DNA of 64,000 nt from Microbulbifer sp. TB1203 (GCF_030997045.1 NZ_CP116899.1:1984001-2048000); one strand, 5' to 3'; counted from the first letter of the stretch, positions 43,425 to 53,467 are shown. Notes: generated by a model not told the origin, from the sequence alone. Program-made: numbers and translations.

Positions 43425-43967
43425 CTATTCCACCTGTTTCACCAGCCCGGGGGTGGACTCGATCACTTCCTTGATCGCACGGAAGTAGCGCACATAGCCG
43501 GTGCAGCGGCAGATATGGTGGTGGAGCGCCTCGGTAATGGTGTCCTCCAGTTTGTCCGCGGGCACCGGTTCCCGTTTCAGGCGGTCGAGCAGCACGGTGG
43601 CGGCGTTGACAAAACCCGGGGTACACCAGCCGCACTGGAAGGAAAAGTGGCGCAGGAAGGCCTGCTGTATCGGCGACAGCGCCTCGATTTCTCCATCGGC
43701 GCTGCGTTTCGCCTGCCCCTCCACAGTGACGATTTTTTTGCCGTTGAAACGGCCCACGCCGTTGATACAGGTGCGCACCGATTCCAGGCTGCCGTCGTCC
43801 CGTTCCAGCACCACCACGCAAGCGTGGCAGACGCCGATGCCGCAGCCCAGCTTGGTGCCGGTGAGATTCAAATACTCCTGCAGGAAATCCAGTATCGAGG
43901 TGTACTCGGGGACATCCATGACCACCGGCTCGCCATTCACTGTCATGGATACGGGGATAGTGGCCAT
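43425..43967 (-). CDS. 2Fe-2S subunit of a xanthine-dehydrogenase-family hydroxylase
   Basis: The 180-residue protein carries two 2Fe-2S clusters. The plant-type N-terminal site is CGIGVCHAC plus a fourth Cys in TCINGVG; the helical C-terminal site is CGWCTPGF and CRCTGYVR. It matches the small subunit of IorA-like enzymes. It has no signal peptide and probably crosses the membrane folded, carried by the Tat signal of the large subunit. It starts at the base after the large-subunit stop. Confidence 0.92.
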   Translation of the reverse strand: MATIPVSMTVNGEPVVMDVPEYTSILDFLQEYLNLTGTKLGCGIGVCHACVVVLERDDGSLESVRTCINGVGRFNGKKIVTVEGQAKRSADGEIEALSPIQQAFLRHFSFQCGWCTPGFVNAATVLLDRLKREPVPADKLEDTITEALHHHICRCTGYVRYFRAIKEVIESTPGLVKQVE

Positions 43968-46784
43968 TTACACCTCTGGATTGAGTGCCCGGCGCAGAAT
44001 TTCCGGGGTGATCGGGGTGTCATTGAAGCGGATTCCGGTAGCTTGGTAGATGGCCTCGCTGAGGGCGGCGACAATGGGAATCGCCACCACTTCGGCGATG
44101 CCCTTGTGCGGGTCCGTCTCCGACTCGGGTTCCAGTATCTCGTGCCGCTGGTTCCACACCGCCACATCCCGGGCCAGCGCCACCTGGTAGCGATTCAGGT
44201 TCCAGGTGCCATTGCCGGCGCCCTCGGCCAGGGGCGGCAGCCCTTCGTAGAGCGCGTGCCCCACCCCCATGGCCACGCCGCCCTCGATCTGCCCCTCCAC
44301 CAACTGGCGCACTATCAGGCGGCCGCACTCCATGTAGTTCTGCAGCCCGAGAATTTTCACCTCGCCGGTGCCCTTGTTCACCGCCACTTCCACCAGCGCA
44401 GCGGTGGGCGCGTAGTAGGTGACCATGGCGTTGTTGAGGGAGGTTTTCGGATAGCGCACCGCGCGGCGTTTGACCACTCGATAGTCCGCCGAGCTTATTC
44501 CCCTTCCGCCGCTGTCGCTTCCCGGGCCGCGGCGCAGGGCCAGGCCGTCGATCACCCAGGTCCGGTTTTCGCCGTCCAGTCCGAAATCCGCCTCCGCCCA
44601 CTTCCAGCGATTGAAGGCGTGAACCATGGCTCCGGTGACCAGGCCACTGCGGTGGGCTTCCCGCGCCAGTTGTCGCAGGGACAGCGCCGGCAGTTGTTGA
44701 TAGTGCAGCCCGCCGTTTCGCCACTGCAGCTGAGCGGGATCGATCTCCTCCGCCTGCCACAGGCGCCGGGCCGCCGGCAGCAGGCCGTGATGAAACAGAA
44801 TCTCCGCCGCCTGTTCGGTGGCATGGCTCTGGAAATAGGAGGACATGGAGGCGGAGCTGGCCATGGCCACCACCGGTGTCCACAAGGGCTCTGCGGACAT
44901 CTTGTCCTGGTGCGCCTGGCTCATGGTATAGGGGCTTTCGGTCTGGAACTGCTGCAACGCATTCCAGGCCTCGATCTCCGCCACGTGGCACTCACTGGCC
45001 GGTGCGCCCAGGGTCTTTTCCAACAGGACCGCCTGGGAAGTCTGGGTGCCGGTGCCCATTTCCATAAAGCCGATGGCCAGGGAAAGTTCGCCGTTTTCGT
45101 CGAACTGCACCGCGGCGCTGGGAGCCGCGCCGCCGGTACCGTAGTCCTTGGTGGCGATGGCGAAGCCGGTACCGAAGAAATAGCCGGGCTCCTTTTCCTC
45201 GAAGTCTTGCTTGCGCCGGGCGCGCTCGGTCCAGATGGGGTGGGCGCGGGCCTTTTCCAGTATTTCCCGATAGCGCACTTTTACTTGCGGCACCGCGCCC
45301 TGGGTATTGCGCCAGCCGGTCTCGGTGGCGTTGCGCAGGCGCAGTTCGATGGGGTCCACACCCAGTTCTTCCGCGGCGCGGTTCACCATCATCTCCATGG
45401 CGTTCATGGTCTGCATGGTGCCGTAGCCGCGCATGGAACCGGAGTCCACGTTCATGGAATAGTTGGCGACCGCGGAAATATCGTTGCTGGGAAAGTAGTA
45501 GATGCTCTGGATGGCGCTGGCGCCCACCATGGCCACGCTGGGGCTGAAATTCTGCCGGCCGCCGCCATCCACCTGCATTTCCGACAGCAGCGCCTGAAAC
45601 TTGCCGGTGTTTTTATCCACCGCCAGGGTATTCCTCATATGGAAGGGGTGGCGCTTGAGCCCCGCCTGGAACTGTTCGAAGCGGTTGTTGGCCAGACGCA
45701 CCGGCGCCCCGCCGAACAGCGCCGCCACCAGGCCGTAGTAGGGAAAAATCGAGTGGTCCTTGCCTCCGAAGCCGCCGCCCACGAAACCGGAGTGCACCAC
45801 CAGGTTTTCTATTTTTCCGGCAAAGCTGCTCCGGGCAACCAACTGCGCGGCCATTTCCTGGAAGTCCTGGGGCGACTGGCTGGTGAGCACCATATGCAGG
45901 GTTTTGCCGTCGGCGTCCAGCCAACCGTTGCTGGCCTCCGGTTCCATCATCATCGGCTCGACGATCTGGGTGCGGTACTCCCCCTCCACCAGATGCCAGT
46001 TACCCGCGGTGCTCTCCTGTTCGATTCGTTCGCGAATCTGCCCGGCGTAGTAGATACCGCGCTCGCTGACGCTGCCGGCCTGGTCCGCGTGCCTGGGCCA
46101 CACCGCCTTGTGGTCGCGGTACTGGGGAAAGAAGAGCCCGTCGTCCAGCGGCGAGTAGAGGTCCTCGCCGGTGGGGCCACCCGGGCCCTCCACGCGGATA
46201 ATCCGCCAGCTGGCGTAGGGGTCCCGCTCCACCGGCGGGGTCTGCTCGCCGTAGCGAATGAACTCTTTGCTGAATTGCAGTGCCTGTTTGGCGGTGGCGT
46301 ACTTCTCGAAGTTGTCGAACAGCAGCATGGCCACGGCGTGGCCGTAGTAGCGCGGGGATTCGCCTTCCGGCAGCAACATCAGGTCGCCGTAGAATTCCGG
46401 CAGTTTTATCCCCTGCTGTTGCAGTGTTTGGGCGGTGACGCGGGCGTAGGGCTCGGCGCCGATGGGAATCTGCGACCAGTCGAAACCGCTGAAGCGCCGC
46501 TCCACCCGGTTGCAGCGCACTACAAAGGCGTAGTGCTGCCGATCGGGCCAGCCGGGCATGTCCACGGCGCGGAAGTCGCGGCCGAAGATTTTATTGCCGG
46601 TGACCTTGGCGATGCCGTCGGTGCGGAAGGCGGGCCCGCCGCCCGGGCCCCGCCAATCCGGCTGTCGTTTCTCGACCGGCTGCCCGCGGCTCAGCTGCCA
46701 CAGGGCCGGCGCGGCGAATATTGAGATGCCGGCGACGGTGCACAACTTGATGAAGTGGCGCCGGTCCGGGCGGAATCTTTCCAT
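43968..46784 (-). CDS. Molybdopterin-binding subunit, IorB/aldehyde-oxidoreductase type, Tat-exported
   Basis: The 938-residue protein starts with a Tat signal (RPDRRHFIKLCTVAG, then a hydrophobic stretch). It contains the molybdopterin motifs GGGFGGKDHS, GSMRGYGTMQTMNAMEMM and EMGTGTQTSQAVLLEKTL, and the C-terminal IPIVAALSEAIYQATG. Such enzymes hydroxylate N-heterocycles or oxidise aldehydes using water. With the 2Fe-2S and cytochrome partners it forms a periplasmic complex. The ATG at 46784 has AGGGAAA upstream. The substrate cannot be read from sequence; isoquinoline-, nicotinate- or aldehyde-oxidising activities are all known in the family. Confidence 0.9.
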   Translation of the reverse strand: MERFRPDRRHFIKLCTVAGISIFAAPALWQLSRGQPVEKRQPDWRGPGGGPAFRTDGIAKVTGNKIFGRDFRAVDMPGWPDRQHYAFVVRCNRVERRFSGFDWSQIPIGAEPYARVTAQTLQQQGIKLPEFYGDLMLLPEGESPRYYGHAVAMLLFDNFEKYATAKQALQFSKEFIRYGEQTPPVERDPYASWRIIRVEGPGGPTGEDLYSPLDDGLFFPQYRDHKAVWPRHADQAGSVSERGIYYAGQIRERIEQESTAGNWHLVEGEYRTQIVEPMMMEPEASNGWLDADGKTLHMVLTSQSPQDFQEMAAQLVARSSFAGKIENLVVHSGFVGGGFGGKDHSIFPYYGLVAALFGGAPVRLANNRFEQFQAGLKRHPFHMRNTLAVDKNTGKFQALLSEMQVDGGGRQNFSPSVAMVGASAIQSIYYFPSNDISAVANYSMNVDSGSMRGYGTMQTMNAMEMMVNRAAEELGVDPIELRLRNATETGWRNTQGAVPQVKVRYREILEKARAHPIWTERARRKQDFEEKEPGYFFGTGFAIATKDYGTGGAAPSAAVQFDENGELSLAIGFMEMGTGTQTSQAVLLEKTLGAPASECHVAEIEAWNALQQFQTESPYTMSQAHQDKMSAEPLWTPVVAMASSASMSSYFQSHATEQAAEILFHHGLLPAARRLWQAEEIDPAQLQWRNGGLHYQQLPALSLRQLAREAHRSGLVTGAMVHAFNRWKWAEADFGLDGENRTWVIDGLALRRGPGSDSGGRGISSADYRVVKRRAVRYPKTSLNNAMVTYYAPTAALVEVAVNKGTGEVKILGLQNYMECGRLIVRQLVEGQIEGGVAMGVGHALYEGLPPLAEGAGNGTWNLNRYQVALARDVAVWNQRHEILEPESETDPHKGIAEVVAIPIVAALSEAIYQATGIRFNDTPITPEILRRALNPEV

Positions 46785-47100
46785 CGCTTTCCCTGCGAAG
46801 GTAAGGCCGATCGCGGCCATGGGCGGATGGCCGCCCCGCCGCTCCTACAACGGTCTGCGGGCGCCCCCGCCCCTCTCCCCCAGCCCCTCTCCCCGCAGGG
46901 GAGAGGGGAGCCGAATCCCCAGCACTAAGTTAAGCGATAACCATGATGCGAAGGACCTGATGCCGGGGGCTTTTTGCGGGACTGTCTGCGAGAGGGACCT
47001 CGCGGACAAGCCTCCAGGGATGGATTCACGGCGTGTCCCGCAAAAAGCCCCCGGTAGCAGGGCCGCCCGAGCCCTTAACTTAGCGCCATTGTCCCCAGAA
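46785..47100. other. Repeat-filled gap between the Mo-subunit and TamB genes
   Basis: About 315 bases with no gene. It holds a REP half-element (46808-46849, ATCGCGGCCATGGGCGGATG to CGCTCCTACA), a CCCCTCTCCC/GGGAGAGGGG hairpin at about 46868-46910, and the MITE-like composite repeat at 46922-47087. Confidence 0.65.
46922..47087. mobile_element. MITE-like element with composite repeat
   Basis: The left end GCACTAAGTTAAGC and the right end CTTAACTTAGCGCC are imperfect terminal inverted repeats, like those at 59781-59910. Inside, GGGGGCTTTTTGCGGGA pairs with TCCCGCAAAAAGCCCCC, enclosing GCGAGAGGGACCTCGCGGAC. No transposase is encoded, so it would be non-autonomous. Confidence 0.55.
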
Positions 47101-50100
47101 CTAATAGTCCTTCTTCCACTGCAACTCCACACTGCCGGCGCCGCTTTCCCCCTCAGCGGCGGATTTGATCTCCAGGCTGAGATTGCGCTTCAGTTCTATC
47201 TCCATTTCCGCCTGCCAGGGGTTGAGGGGGTCGGTGCTGCGCTGCAGTTCGATGTAGATGCGGTTGGTGATGTATTTGCCCAGGCTGAGGGCGTACTGGT
47301 CCTGCTCGCCCTCGGCGGCCTCCTCCTGCTGGATATCCAGGGTGTCCACCCCCAGCAGGTCGCGGGTCTTGGCCAGGGGGTCGAAGGTGGGGCCGCCGCT
47401 CTGCAGGGTGCGCACCACGCTGACCAGGCGCACCGCTTGCAGCGGTGAAATGTCCGACAGCGATTTGCCGAACAGCAGCTGGGCGAAGATCTCGTCCTGG
47501 GGCGCGGCGGGAGAGGAACTGAAGGTCACATCCAGGTCCCGGGTGGTGCCGGTGATTTCCGCGGTAATCTCCCCGTCGCTGTATTCGTGCACCCCCTTCA
47601 CATAGATAGCCGCCTCGTTGTTCTCGAACTGCACCTGCCCCTCCTGCAGTTCGAAGCGCTTGCCCAGCAAGTCGAAACTGCCGCGCACGATGCGCAGCTC
47701 GCCGGCGGCGCGCGGTTTGGCCGCGGTACCGGCGATATCCACCTTGCCGCGCAGTTCCGAATCCAGCCCCAGGCCGCGCACGTAGGACTGCTGGTCCAGC
47801 ACCACCTGTATCGCCAGGGCGATATTCTGCAGCAGCGGCGGCACCCGCTCCGGTTGCGAACCTTCCAGGTCCAGGTCCAAGTCCACTTCCACCACTTCGA
47901 TCTCCGGCACGCTGCTGCCGATCAACTGCTCGATCTGCACTTCCAGGGGGCGCAGGGTAAGCACGCCTCCCAACTGCGCGTCCCCGGTGTCGCCGGTCAG
48001 CGTCAGTTCGCCGGAGATGGCGCCGCGCACCGCCGGGGTATTGAGCAGGTGCGCCCTGTCCGCGCGCAGCCTGAAATCCAGCACCGGCGGCACGCCCTCC
48101 GCAAAGCGCACCGCGCCGGCCAGGCTCACGCTGCCCTTTTCCGTATCCTCCGCGCGGGCCCGCTCGATGCGCCACGCTTCCGGGGTCAGGCGCGCGGCGA
48201 AGTCGATGCGGCGCAGGCGGGTGCTGGTGGGCCGGTGTTCATAGGAGCCATTTTCCAGATCGACGTAGCCGCGCAGTTTCGGCCGCTCGCTGGTGCCGTC
48301 GGCATTCAGTTCGAAGCGCAATTGCCCGCTCATGGCGTGGATCTCCGGATCGATAAATGCCGCTACCACCGCGAGGTCCGCGCTGCCGCTGCTGTCCAGC
48401 TTCAGCGGCAGCGGGGGCTTCTGCGCGCCGGGCGGCGTGTCCGCAAACAGCTGCTCCAGTATCGGCGCCACCGCCAGCCGGGCGCGGGCGTCGATGGCGC
48501 GGCGCGCGCCGTGGCGGGCGTCCAGGGTCATTTGCAGGTTCTCCCCCTCGGTATGCCAATCGAACACCAGCTCCAGGGGCTGCACGGATTCACCGCGACC
48601 CCGCGACTGGCTCAACAGCTTGAACTCGCCTTCCAACTGGGGTTGCTGCGGGCTGCCGGCGGCGGTGGCCGACAGAGTCACCTCTCCCCGTTCGGTGATA
48701 TCCGCCGCCAGCCATTCGTCAAAATCCGCCAGTACCGCCCGGCCGCGCACTTCCAGGTCCAGCCGCTGCCGGTCCAGACTGCCGTGGGCGGACAGCTGGT
48801 TGCGCTCCGCCCACACCAGTTCCACTTCCGACAGCGCCACCCGGCCACCGCCGTAGGCCAGGTCTCCCTGCAGCTGCCAGGGCTCGCTGCGAAAAGCCCC
48901 CAGCCCCAGGACCTCGGCGCGGGCCTCGGGATTGGCGAAGGGACCGGAAAACTCGCCGTCGATACTGATTTCGCCTTCCAGGGAAGGGGGCAATGCCACC
49001 CCCGCCAGTTCCGCCAGGGACACCGGGATATTGCGCCCGGCCATCCGGCCCCGGGCCCTCGCCGCCCTGGGCTCGATAATGCCATCCACTTCCAGCCAGG
49101 CGTTGCCATCGCGGCTCAGTCGCTCCGCGTCCGCGGCCAGGGTGGCAACGCGGCTTTGCTGCGGGCTGGAGCTTATGTCGGACTGAGAGCGCTCAGAGAT
49201 CAGCGACTGGGGGCCGCGCAAGGGTTGGGCACTGAATCGGCGCGCGCCGCTGTCGGCGAACAGGTCCAGGCGCAGCCGGTTCAGGTCGATCTTGTCCAGG
49301 TCCCCGGCGGCACCGCCGCGCAATTGGTAGCGGTAGTCGCGATAGCTGCCGTCGGACCGGATACGCGCGGACGCCTGGGGGTTTTTCCAGGGACCGGCGA
49401 CATCCACCTCCGCGGTCATGTCCATTGCAACACCCTCGGCGGCGGCCAAGCCCAACTGTTCGGCCGGGCGAAAATCCTCCGCATTCACCTTCAGGTTCAG
49501 GTCCAGGCTCTCGCCGGCGATATCCACTGTACCGTCGCCGTCGATGCGCAGGCGCTCGCTGTCCAGCAGAATCTCGCTGAGAGTCACCCGGTTGAGATCG
49601 CCCCGGACGCCGGCCCGCAGTTGGGCATCCAACTGGCGGTAGACCAGGGCGGCATCCAATTGCACGGTCAGTGCCGGGTTTTTCCATGGGCCTTTGGCGG
49701 ACAGTTGCAGCCGCTCCACACTGCCGCCCAGGTCCGACGGAATTTCCACCTCCCCGGTCTGCGGCAGCGCGGCCAGCAGTTCGCGGATACTGTCCAGCGC
49801 CAAGCGGTGAATTTCCCCCTTCAGGTCGAGGGACTCGCCGGCGATATCCACGCTGCCCTGCGCTGCCAGTTGCGCGTCCGCCAGCGTCACTGTGGCGGTG
49901 TCGATAACGATTATCTTGTCCCGGGTCTGCACCAGCCCCTGCAGGCGCAGCGGCTGGCCGCTGTAGCGGCTGTCGAGGTCCAGGGTGCCGGACACCGCCG
50001 GCAGCTTCAGCGGCCCTTTGATCTTCAGGTCGGCGGAGAGATAGCCGCCGTCCAAGACATCCTGCCAGGGGCGTGAGATCGCCAGCGGCAGGCGGTTGAA

Positions 50101-51108
50101 CTGAATTTCCGCGTCTACGGTTTCCCCGCTGACGGTGCCGGCAATGTGGTGCCGGCTGTCGTCGACACGCAGTTGCAAACCTTCGGTGGCCAGTTTCCAG
50201 GGAGACAGCGTCAGCGCCGCGCGGCCAGACAGTGAAAAACGATGCTGCACCAGCGGCAGGGAAAAGCTTTCGATATGCAGCAGCAGTTGGTCGTCTCCCG
50301 GCTGCCAGAGGGCGAGGTGCCCCTCGGCGTCCAGGGCCTGCCCCTGCGGCAGTTGCAACAGGGTGCCGACAAAGCCCCCGGGATTTTCCTTCGCCGAGAA
50401 CTCCAGCACGTAGCGCCGGTTCTCGACCTCCCTACCCTCCAGGATCAGCTGCAGGCCGGCGCCGTTCAGTTCGCGCACTTCCAACTGTATCCCCGCCGGT
50501 TCACCCTCCCACAGATAGCGCCCGCTGGATCTGACCGAGACCGCCGGCAACCCGGCCAGGCGCCGGTCGATCACCTGCAGGCGGTCGATCTGCAGCGAAC
50601 CGAGGCGCACGGCCGGCGGGGAGAAAGCTTTCTCCTCAGGGGGCTCGACCGCATCGCGGACCGCCTGCCTCTGCGCTTCCAGCAACTCCTCGAGCACATC
50701 GTCATTGAAAATTAATTCCTCCGCGCCGATCTTCTCGATGTCGATGCGGTTGCCGATCAATCCGCCGAGGCTGACATCCACCTCCAGCCCGCGGCCTTCC
50801 AGCAGGACCTCTGGGCCGTAGTGGATTTTCAAGCGGGAAAAAGTCCAGCCGCCCAGGTGTTCGCTGCCGATCTCCCCCGCCTCGATCCTCAGTTCGGGAA
50901 CCAGTTTTTCAGCGACGTAAAGGGTGCCGTGGGTGAGCAGCACCCGCCCCCCTTCGGTGCCCAGCAGCAGTAGCAATGCCAGCGGCAGGGCGAGCAGCAG
51001 GCTGAACAGCAGCGAGCGCCGCTCGCCCAGTCCGTGCCACAGGCTGTGCGCCACCGAGCCCAAGGCGCGGACGACAGCGGAGAGATAGGCTGTGAGTGCG
51101 CCCCACAT
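47101..51108 (-). CDS. tamB: TamB, inner-membrane anchored transport protein
   Basis: The 1335-residue protein has an N-terminal membrane anchor (about 33-55, LLFSLLLALPLALLLLLG) and a very long beta-rich body of repeated DL(D/E)...G(E/S)...A strands. It ends in the conserved TamB domain (about 1000-1335), ending in WKKDY. TamB bridges the periplasm as a hydrophobic groove and works with TamA in outer-membrane assembly and phospholipid transport. The ATG is two bases after the tamA stop. The length is typical. Confidence 0.92.
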   Translation of the reverse strand: MWGALTAYLSAVVRALGSVAHSLWHGLGERRSLLFSLLLALPLALLLLLGTEGGRVLLTHGTLYVAEKLVPELRIEAGEIGSEHLGGWTFSRLKIHYGPEVLLEGRGLEVDVSLGGLIGNRIDIEKIGAEELIFNDDVLEELLEAQRQAVRDAVEPPEEKAFSPPAVRLGSLQIDRLQVIDRRLAGLPAVSVRSSGRYLWEGEPAGIQLEVRELNGAGLQLILEGREVENRRYVLEFSAKENPGGFVGTLLQLPQGQALDAEGHLALWQPGDDQLLLHIESFSLPLVQHRFSLSGRAALTLSPWKLATEGLQLRVDDSRHHIAGTVSGETVDAEIQFNRLPLAISRPWQDVLDGGYLSADLKIKGPLKLPAVSGTLDLDSRYSGQPLRLQGLVQTRDKIIVIDTATVTLADAQLAAQGSVDIAGESLDLKGEIHRLALDSIRELLAALPQTGEVEIPSDLGGSVERLQLSAKGPWKNPALTVQLDAALVYRQLDAQLRAGVRGDLNRVTLSEILLDSERLRIDGDGTVDIAGESLDLNLKVNAEDFRPAEQLGLAAAEGVAMDMTAEVDVAGPWKNPQASARIRSDGSYRDYRYQLRGGAAGDLDKIDLNRLRLDLFADSGARRFSAQPLRGPQSLISERSQSDISSSPQQSRVATLAADAERLSRDGNAWLEVDGIIEPRAARARGRMAGRNIPVSLAELAGVALPPSLEGEISIDGEFSGPFANPEARAEVLGLGAFRSEPWQLQGDLAYGGGRVALSEVELVWAERNQLSAHGSLDRQRLDLEVRGRAVLADFDEWLAADITERGEVTLSATAAGSPQQPQLEGEFKLLSQSRGRGESVQPLELVFDWHTEGENLQMTLDARHGARRAIDARARLAVAPILEQLFADTPPGAQKPPLPLKLDSSGSADLAVVAAFIDPEIHAMSGQLRFELNADGTSERPKLRGYVDLENGSYEHRPTSTRLRRIDFAARLTPEAWRIERARAEDTEKGSVSLAGAVRFAEGVPPVLDFRLRADRAHLLNTPAVRGAISGELTLTGDTGDAQLGGVLTLRPLEVQIEQLIGSSVPEIEVVEVDLDLDLEGSQPERVPPLLQNIALAIQVVLDQQSYVRGLGLDSELRGKVDIAGTAAKPRAAGELRIVRGSFDLLGKRFELQEGQVQFENNEAAIYVKGVHEYSDGEITAEITGTTRDLDVTFSSSPAAPQDEIFAQLLFGKSLSDISPLQAVRLVSVVRTLQSGGPTFDPLAKTRDLLGVDTLDIQQEEAAEGEQDQYALSLGKYITNRIYIELQRSTDPLNPWQAEMEIELKRNLSLEIKSAAEGESGAGSVELQWKKDY

Positions 51109-51109
51109 A

Positions 51110-52894
51110 TCAGAACGCCTGCCCGAGACTGACGTAGACCTGGAGCCCGTCGTCGAGGCCTTCGCGGCGGTCGAGGGGAACGGCGAGGTCCAGGCGCAGG
51201 GGCGCGAAGGAGGTGAAATAGCGCACCCCTACGCCGGCGCCCCAGAAGAGATCGGAAAAATCCGGGCTGGGGTCCGCGTAGGCGTTGCCACCGTCGACAA
51301 ACAGCACCCCGCCCCAGGTGTCGCTGAAGCGGAAGCGGCCCTCCAGGGAAATCTCGCTGAGACCGCGGCCGCCGATGGGATCGGAGAGGGTCGGTTCGCC
51401 GCCCGGCTCTTCCGGCGGTATCAGCAGGCGCGGACCCAGGGCCTGGTAGCCGTAGCCGCGCACCGAGCCGCCGCCACCGGCGTAGAAGCGCTCGTCCGCG
51501 GGTATCTCCAGGTTGTCGATACCGGAAATGATCCCTGCCCTGGCACGTACCGCCAGCGTGGGTTCGTAGCGCACCTGTTCCGCGGTCTTGTAGCCGGTGA
51601 CCACCAGGATACTTTTCACGAAGTGGGTGTCGTCGTTGTTCAGGTCCACATAGGGTTTGACTTCCAGCGCCGCGGTGGCGCCGTGGCGCGCGTCCAGCAG
51701 GTTGTCGGTGGTATCCCATTTCAAGCCGAGGGGAAAGGACAGCAGGCGGTAGTTCTCGGTGGTGCCCTCCTCTTCGTCCACCCGGCTGAATTTGAGCTCG
51801 GTGCCCACACCGGCGGTGCGGTGCTTGCTCAATTTGCGGCTGACCGCGGCTCCCACGGTCAGGGATTCGGCGCTGTAGGAATCCCTCTCCTCATTGGAGA
51901 ATTCTGTCTTGGCGGAAAAGTTTTGGTCGTCGCGCAGGAAGCGGGGCACCAGCAGTTGGCCTTTCAGGGTCTGCTGCACCGGGTTGATTTTGCTCGCGAT
52001 CTCGATTTTTTCCCCGCGGTGCAGCACATTGCGGTGCTCCCAGCCGGCGGAGACGCCGGCGCCCTCGCTGGAGGTGTAGCCCACACCCAGTTTCACCGTG
52101 CGATGACTGCGCTCCTTCAGCACGAAGGTGATATCCACCCGGCCGCCGCGGGGGCTGGATACCTCGCTGTTGGCGCTGGCGATCAGGTTGGTGCGCAGCA
52201 GCCGCAGGCGCGCGGCATCGATCTTGCTGCGACTGAAGCAGTCGCCACTGTGAATCTGCAGTTTCTTGTGCAGGAAATCCGGCTCCACCGAGATGAGCCC
52301 TTCGATCCTGACCTCACCCACCACCACCTCCGGGCTCGGCGCGACAATATATTCCAGGCGGGCGGCGGCCTCGCTGTGGATTACTGTGGCCCGGTAACTG
52401 ACATCGATATCCAGCAGGCAGGCATTCTCACCCAGATATTTCTCGATCGTCTCCACGCCCTCGAGCACCTTCTTCGCTTCCAGCGGATCGCCCTCGCGCA
52501 GGGGCACACCGCCAAAACCGCGGCGCAGGCGTTCCGGCATATCAATGGAGAGACTCTTGATACGGTATTGGGGACCGGGGTTGACCTGGTAGAGGATTTT
52601 GCCGCCGCTCACCGACTGGCGCACGCGGGCGGAGTAATAACCCCGGGAGCGCAGCAACTTTTCCAGGGAGCCGCGCTCGTAGCGGGCCACGTCGTGGGGG
52701 TCTTCGTAGGCTTTGAGCTGACTGCTGCCCTTGCGCAGTTTTTTCAGTTCCTCGCGCAGCCATTCCCTCAGGGCTTCGTTACCCTGGATACGCACTTCAA
52801 ATCCGGGCAGACGGTCGAAGAACGGAATGGCCAGCGCCGGCTGCAGCGGTATCACCAATAACCCCGCCAACAGAATACCAATTAAAACTCGCAA
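51110..52894 (-). CDS. tamA: TamA, BamA-family outer membrane assembly protein
   Basis: The 594-residue Omp85 protein has a signal peptide (1-22, ALA/IPFF), three POTRA domains (about 30-265) and a 16-strand barrel with the lid-lock motif GGGGSVRGYGYQALGP. It ends in the C-terminal beta-signal VYVSLGQAF. TamA partners with TamB in outer-membrane biogenesis. The start is TTG at 52894; there is no ATG or GTG nearby in frame, and the signal peptide begins there, so a TTG start is well supported, with a weak ribosome-binding site. Confidence 0.92.
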   Translation of the reverse strand: MRVLIGILLAGLLVIPLQPALAIPFFDRLPGFEVRIQGNEALREWLREELKKLRKGSSQLKAYEDPHDVARYERGSLEKLLRSRGYYSARVRQSVSGGKILYQVNPGPQYRIKSLSIDMPERLRRGFGGVPLREGDPLEAKKVLEGVETIEKYLGENACLLDIDVSYRATVIHSEAAARLEYIVAPSPEVVVGEVRIEGLISVEPDFLHKKLQIHSGDCFSRSKIDAARLRLLRTNLIASANSEVSSPRGGRVDITFVLKERSHRTVKLGVGYTSSEGAGVSAGWEHRNVLHRGEKIEIASKINPVQQTLKGQLLVPRFLRDDQNFSAKTEFSNEERDSYSAESLTVGAAVSRKLSKHRTAGVGTELKFSRVDEEEGTTENYRLLSFPLGLKWDTTDNLLDARHGATAALEVKPYVDLNNDDTHFVKSILVVTGYKTAEQVRYEPTLAVRARAGIISGIDNLEIPADERFYAGGGGSVRGYGYQALGPRLLIPPEEPGGEPTLSDPIGGRGLSEISLEGRFRFSDTWGGVLFVDGGNAYADPSPDFSDLFWGAGVGVRYFTSFAPLRLDLAVPLDRREGLDDGLQVYVSLGQAF

Positions 52895-52946
52895 TGGATT
52901 CGCCTGTTGTTCCGATACTTCCGCCGGTGAGTCGCCGGTTCTTCCG

Positions 52947-53327
52947 TTACGGCCGGGGGACAGCCTGTTCCATCAGCGGATTGCAGTTGCGGATGATGAC
53001 GCGTCCTTCGAGCAGGTTGCCCTTGGAGTATTCGGAAAAGATGCACTCATTGGTCTTGGGATCGAAATTCTCGATCCACAGGTTGTCGTCCTTCCAAGTA
53101 GAGCCGAGATGGCGCTGTCCATTCGGCACTTTGATATGCATAACGCCGCCAAAGCGCTTCACGAACACCTGCTGGTAGTGGAAGTAGTAGGCGAGCCAGC
53201 CGGCCAGGAAAATAATACCGGCGACAATGGCGCCTTTGCCCAGGTGGCCCAGGCGGCTACCGGCGAAGAGGGCAAGAACGACGAGGGCGATCACCGCCGC
53301 CCAGTAGAGATAGGTAACCATAGGCAT
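52947..53327 (-). CDS. Small two-span membrane protein, unknown
   Basis: I do not recognise this 126-residue protein. It has two N-terminal membrane segments (about 4-22, VTYLYWAAVIALVVLALFA, and 32-50). A soluble domain of about 75 residues follows (WKDDNLWIENFDPKTNECIF and VIIRNCNPLMEQ), with two cysteines that may pair outside the cytoplasm. It lies just upstream of tamA on the same strand, with about 50 bases between, so it may be co-transcribed and serve the envelope, which is only inference. Confidence 0.6.
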   Translation of the reverse strand: MPMVTYLYWAAVIALVVLALFAGSRLGHLGKGAIVAGIIFLAGWLAYYFHYQQVFVKRFGGVMHIKVPNGQRHLGSTWKDDNLWIENFDPKTNECIFSEYSKGNLLEGRVIIRNCNPLMEQAVPRP

Positions 53328-53467
53328 TCATCCGTGAGAATTTCGGGATTGATATTGCGCGTTAGGGTAGCGTATTTGGGTGGTTGGTGGCGAGTGCCGG
53401 GAGCGCCGAGCCCAGCTCGGCATGTGGGCCGAAGGCCCGCTGGGCGGGCACAGGGCTTTGCTACAGA

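Noticed and set aside
43362..46724. An open frame of over 1100 codons opposite the molybdenum hydroxylase genes
   Set aside because: It runs antisense to three well-conserved genes, has a His/Gly/Val-rich composition and shows no domain. High GC and codon bias create such frames here (also 793-2625, 29235-30854 and 47587-50076).
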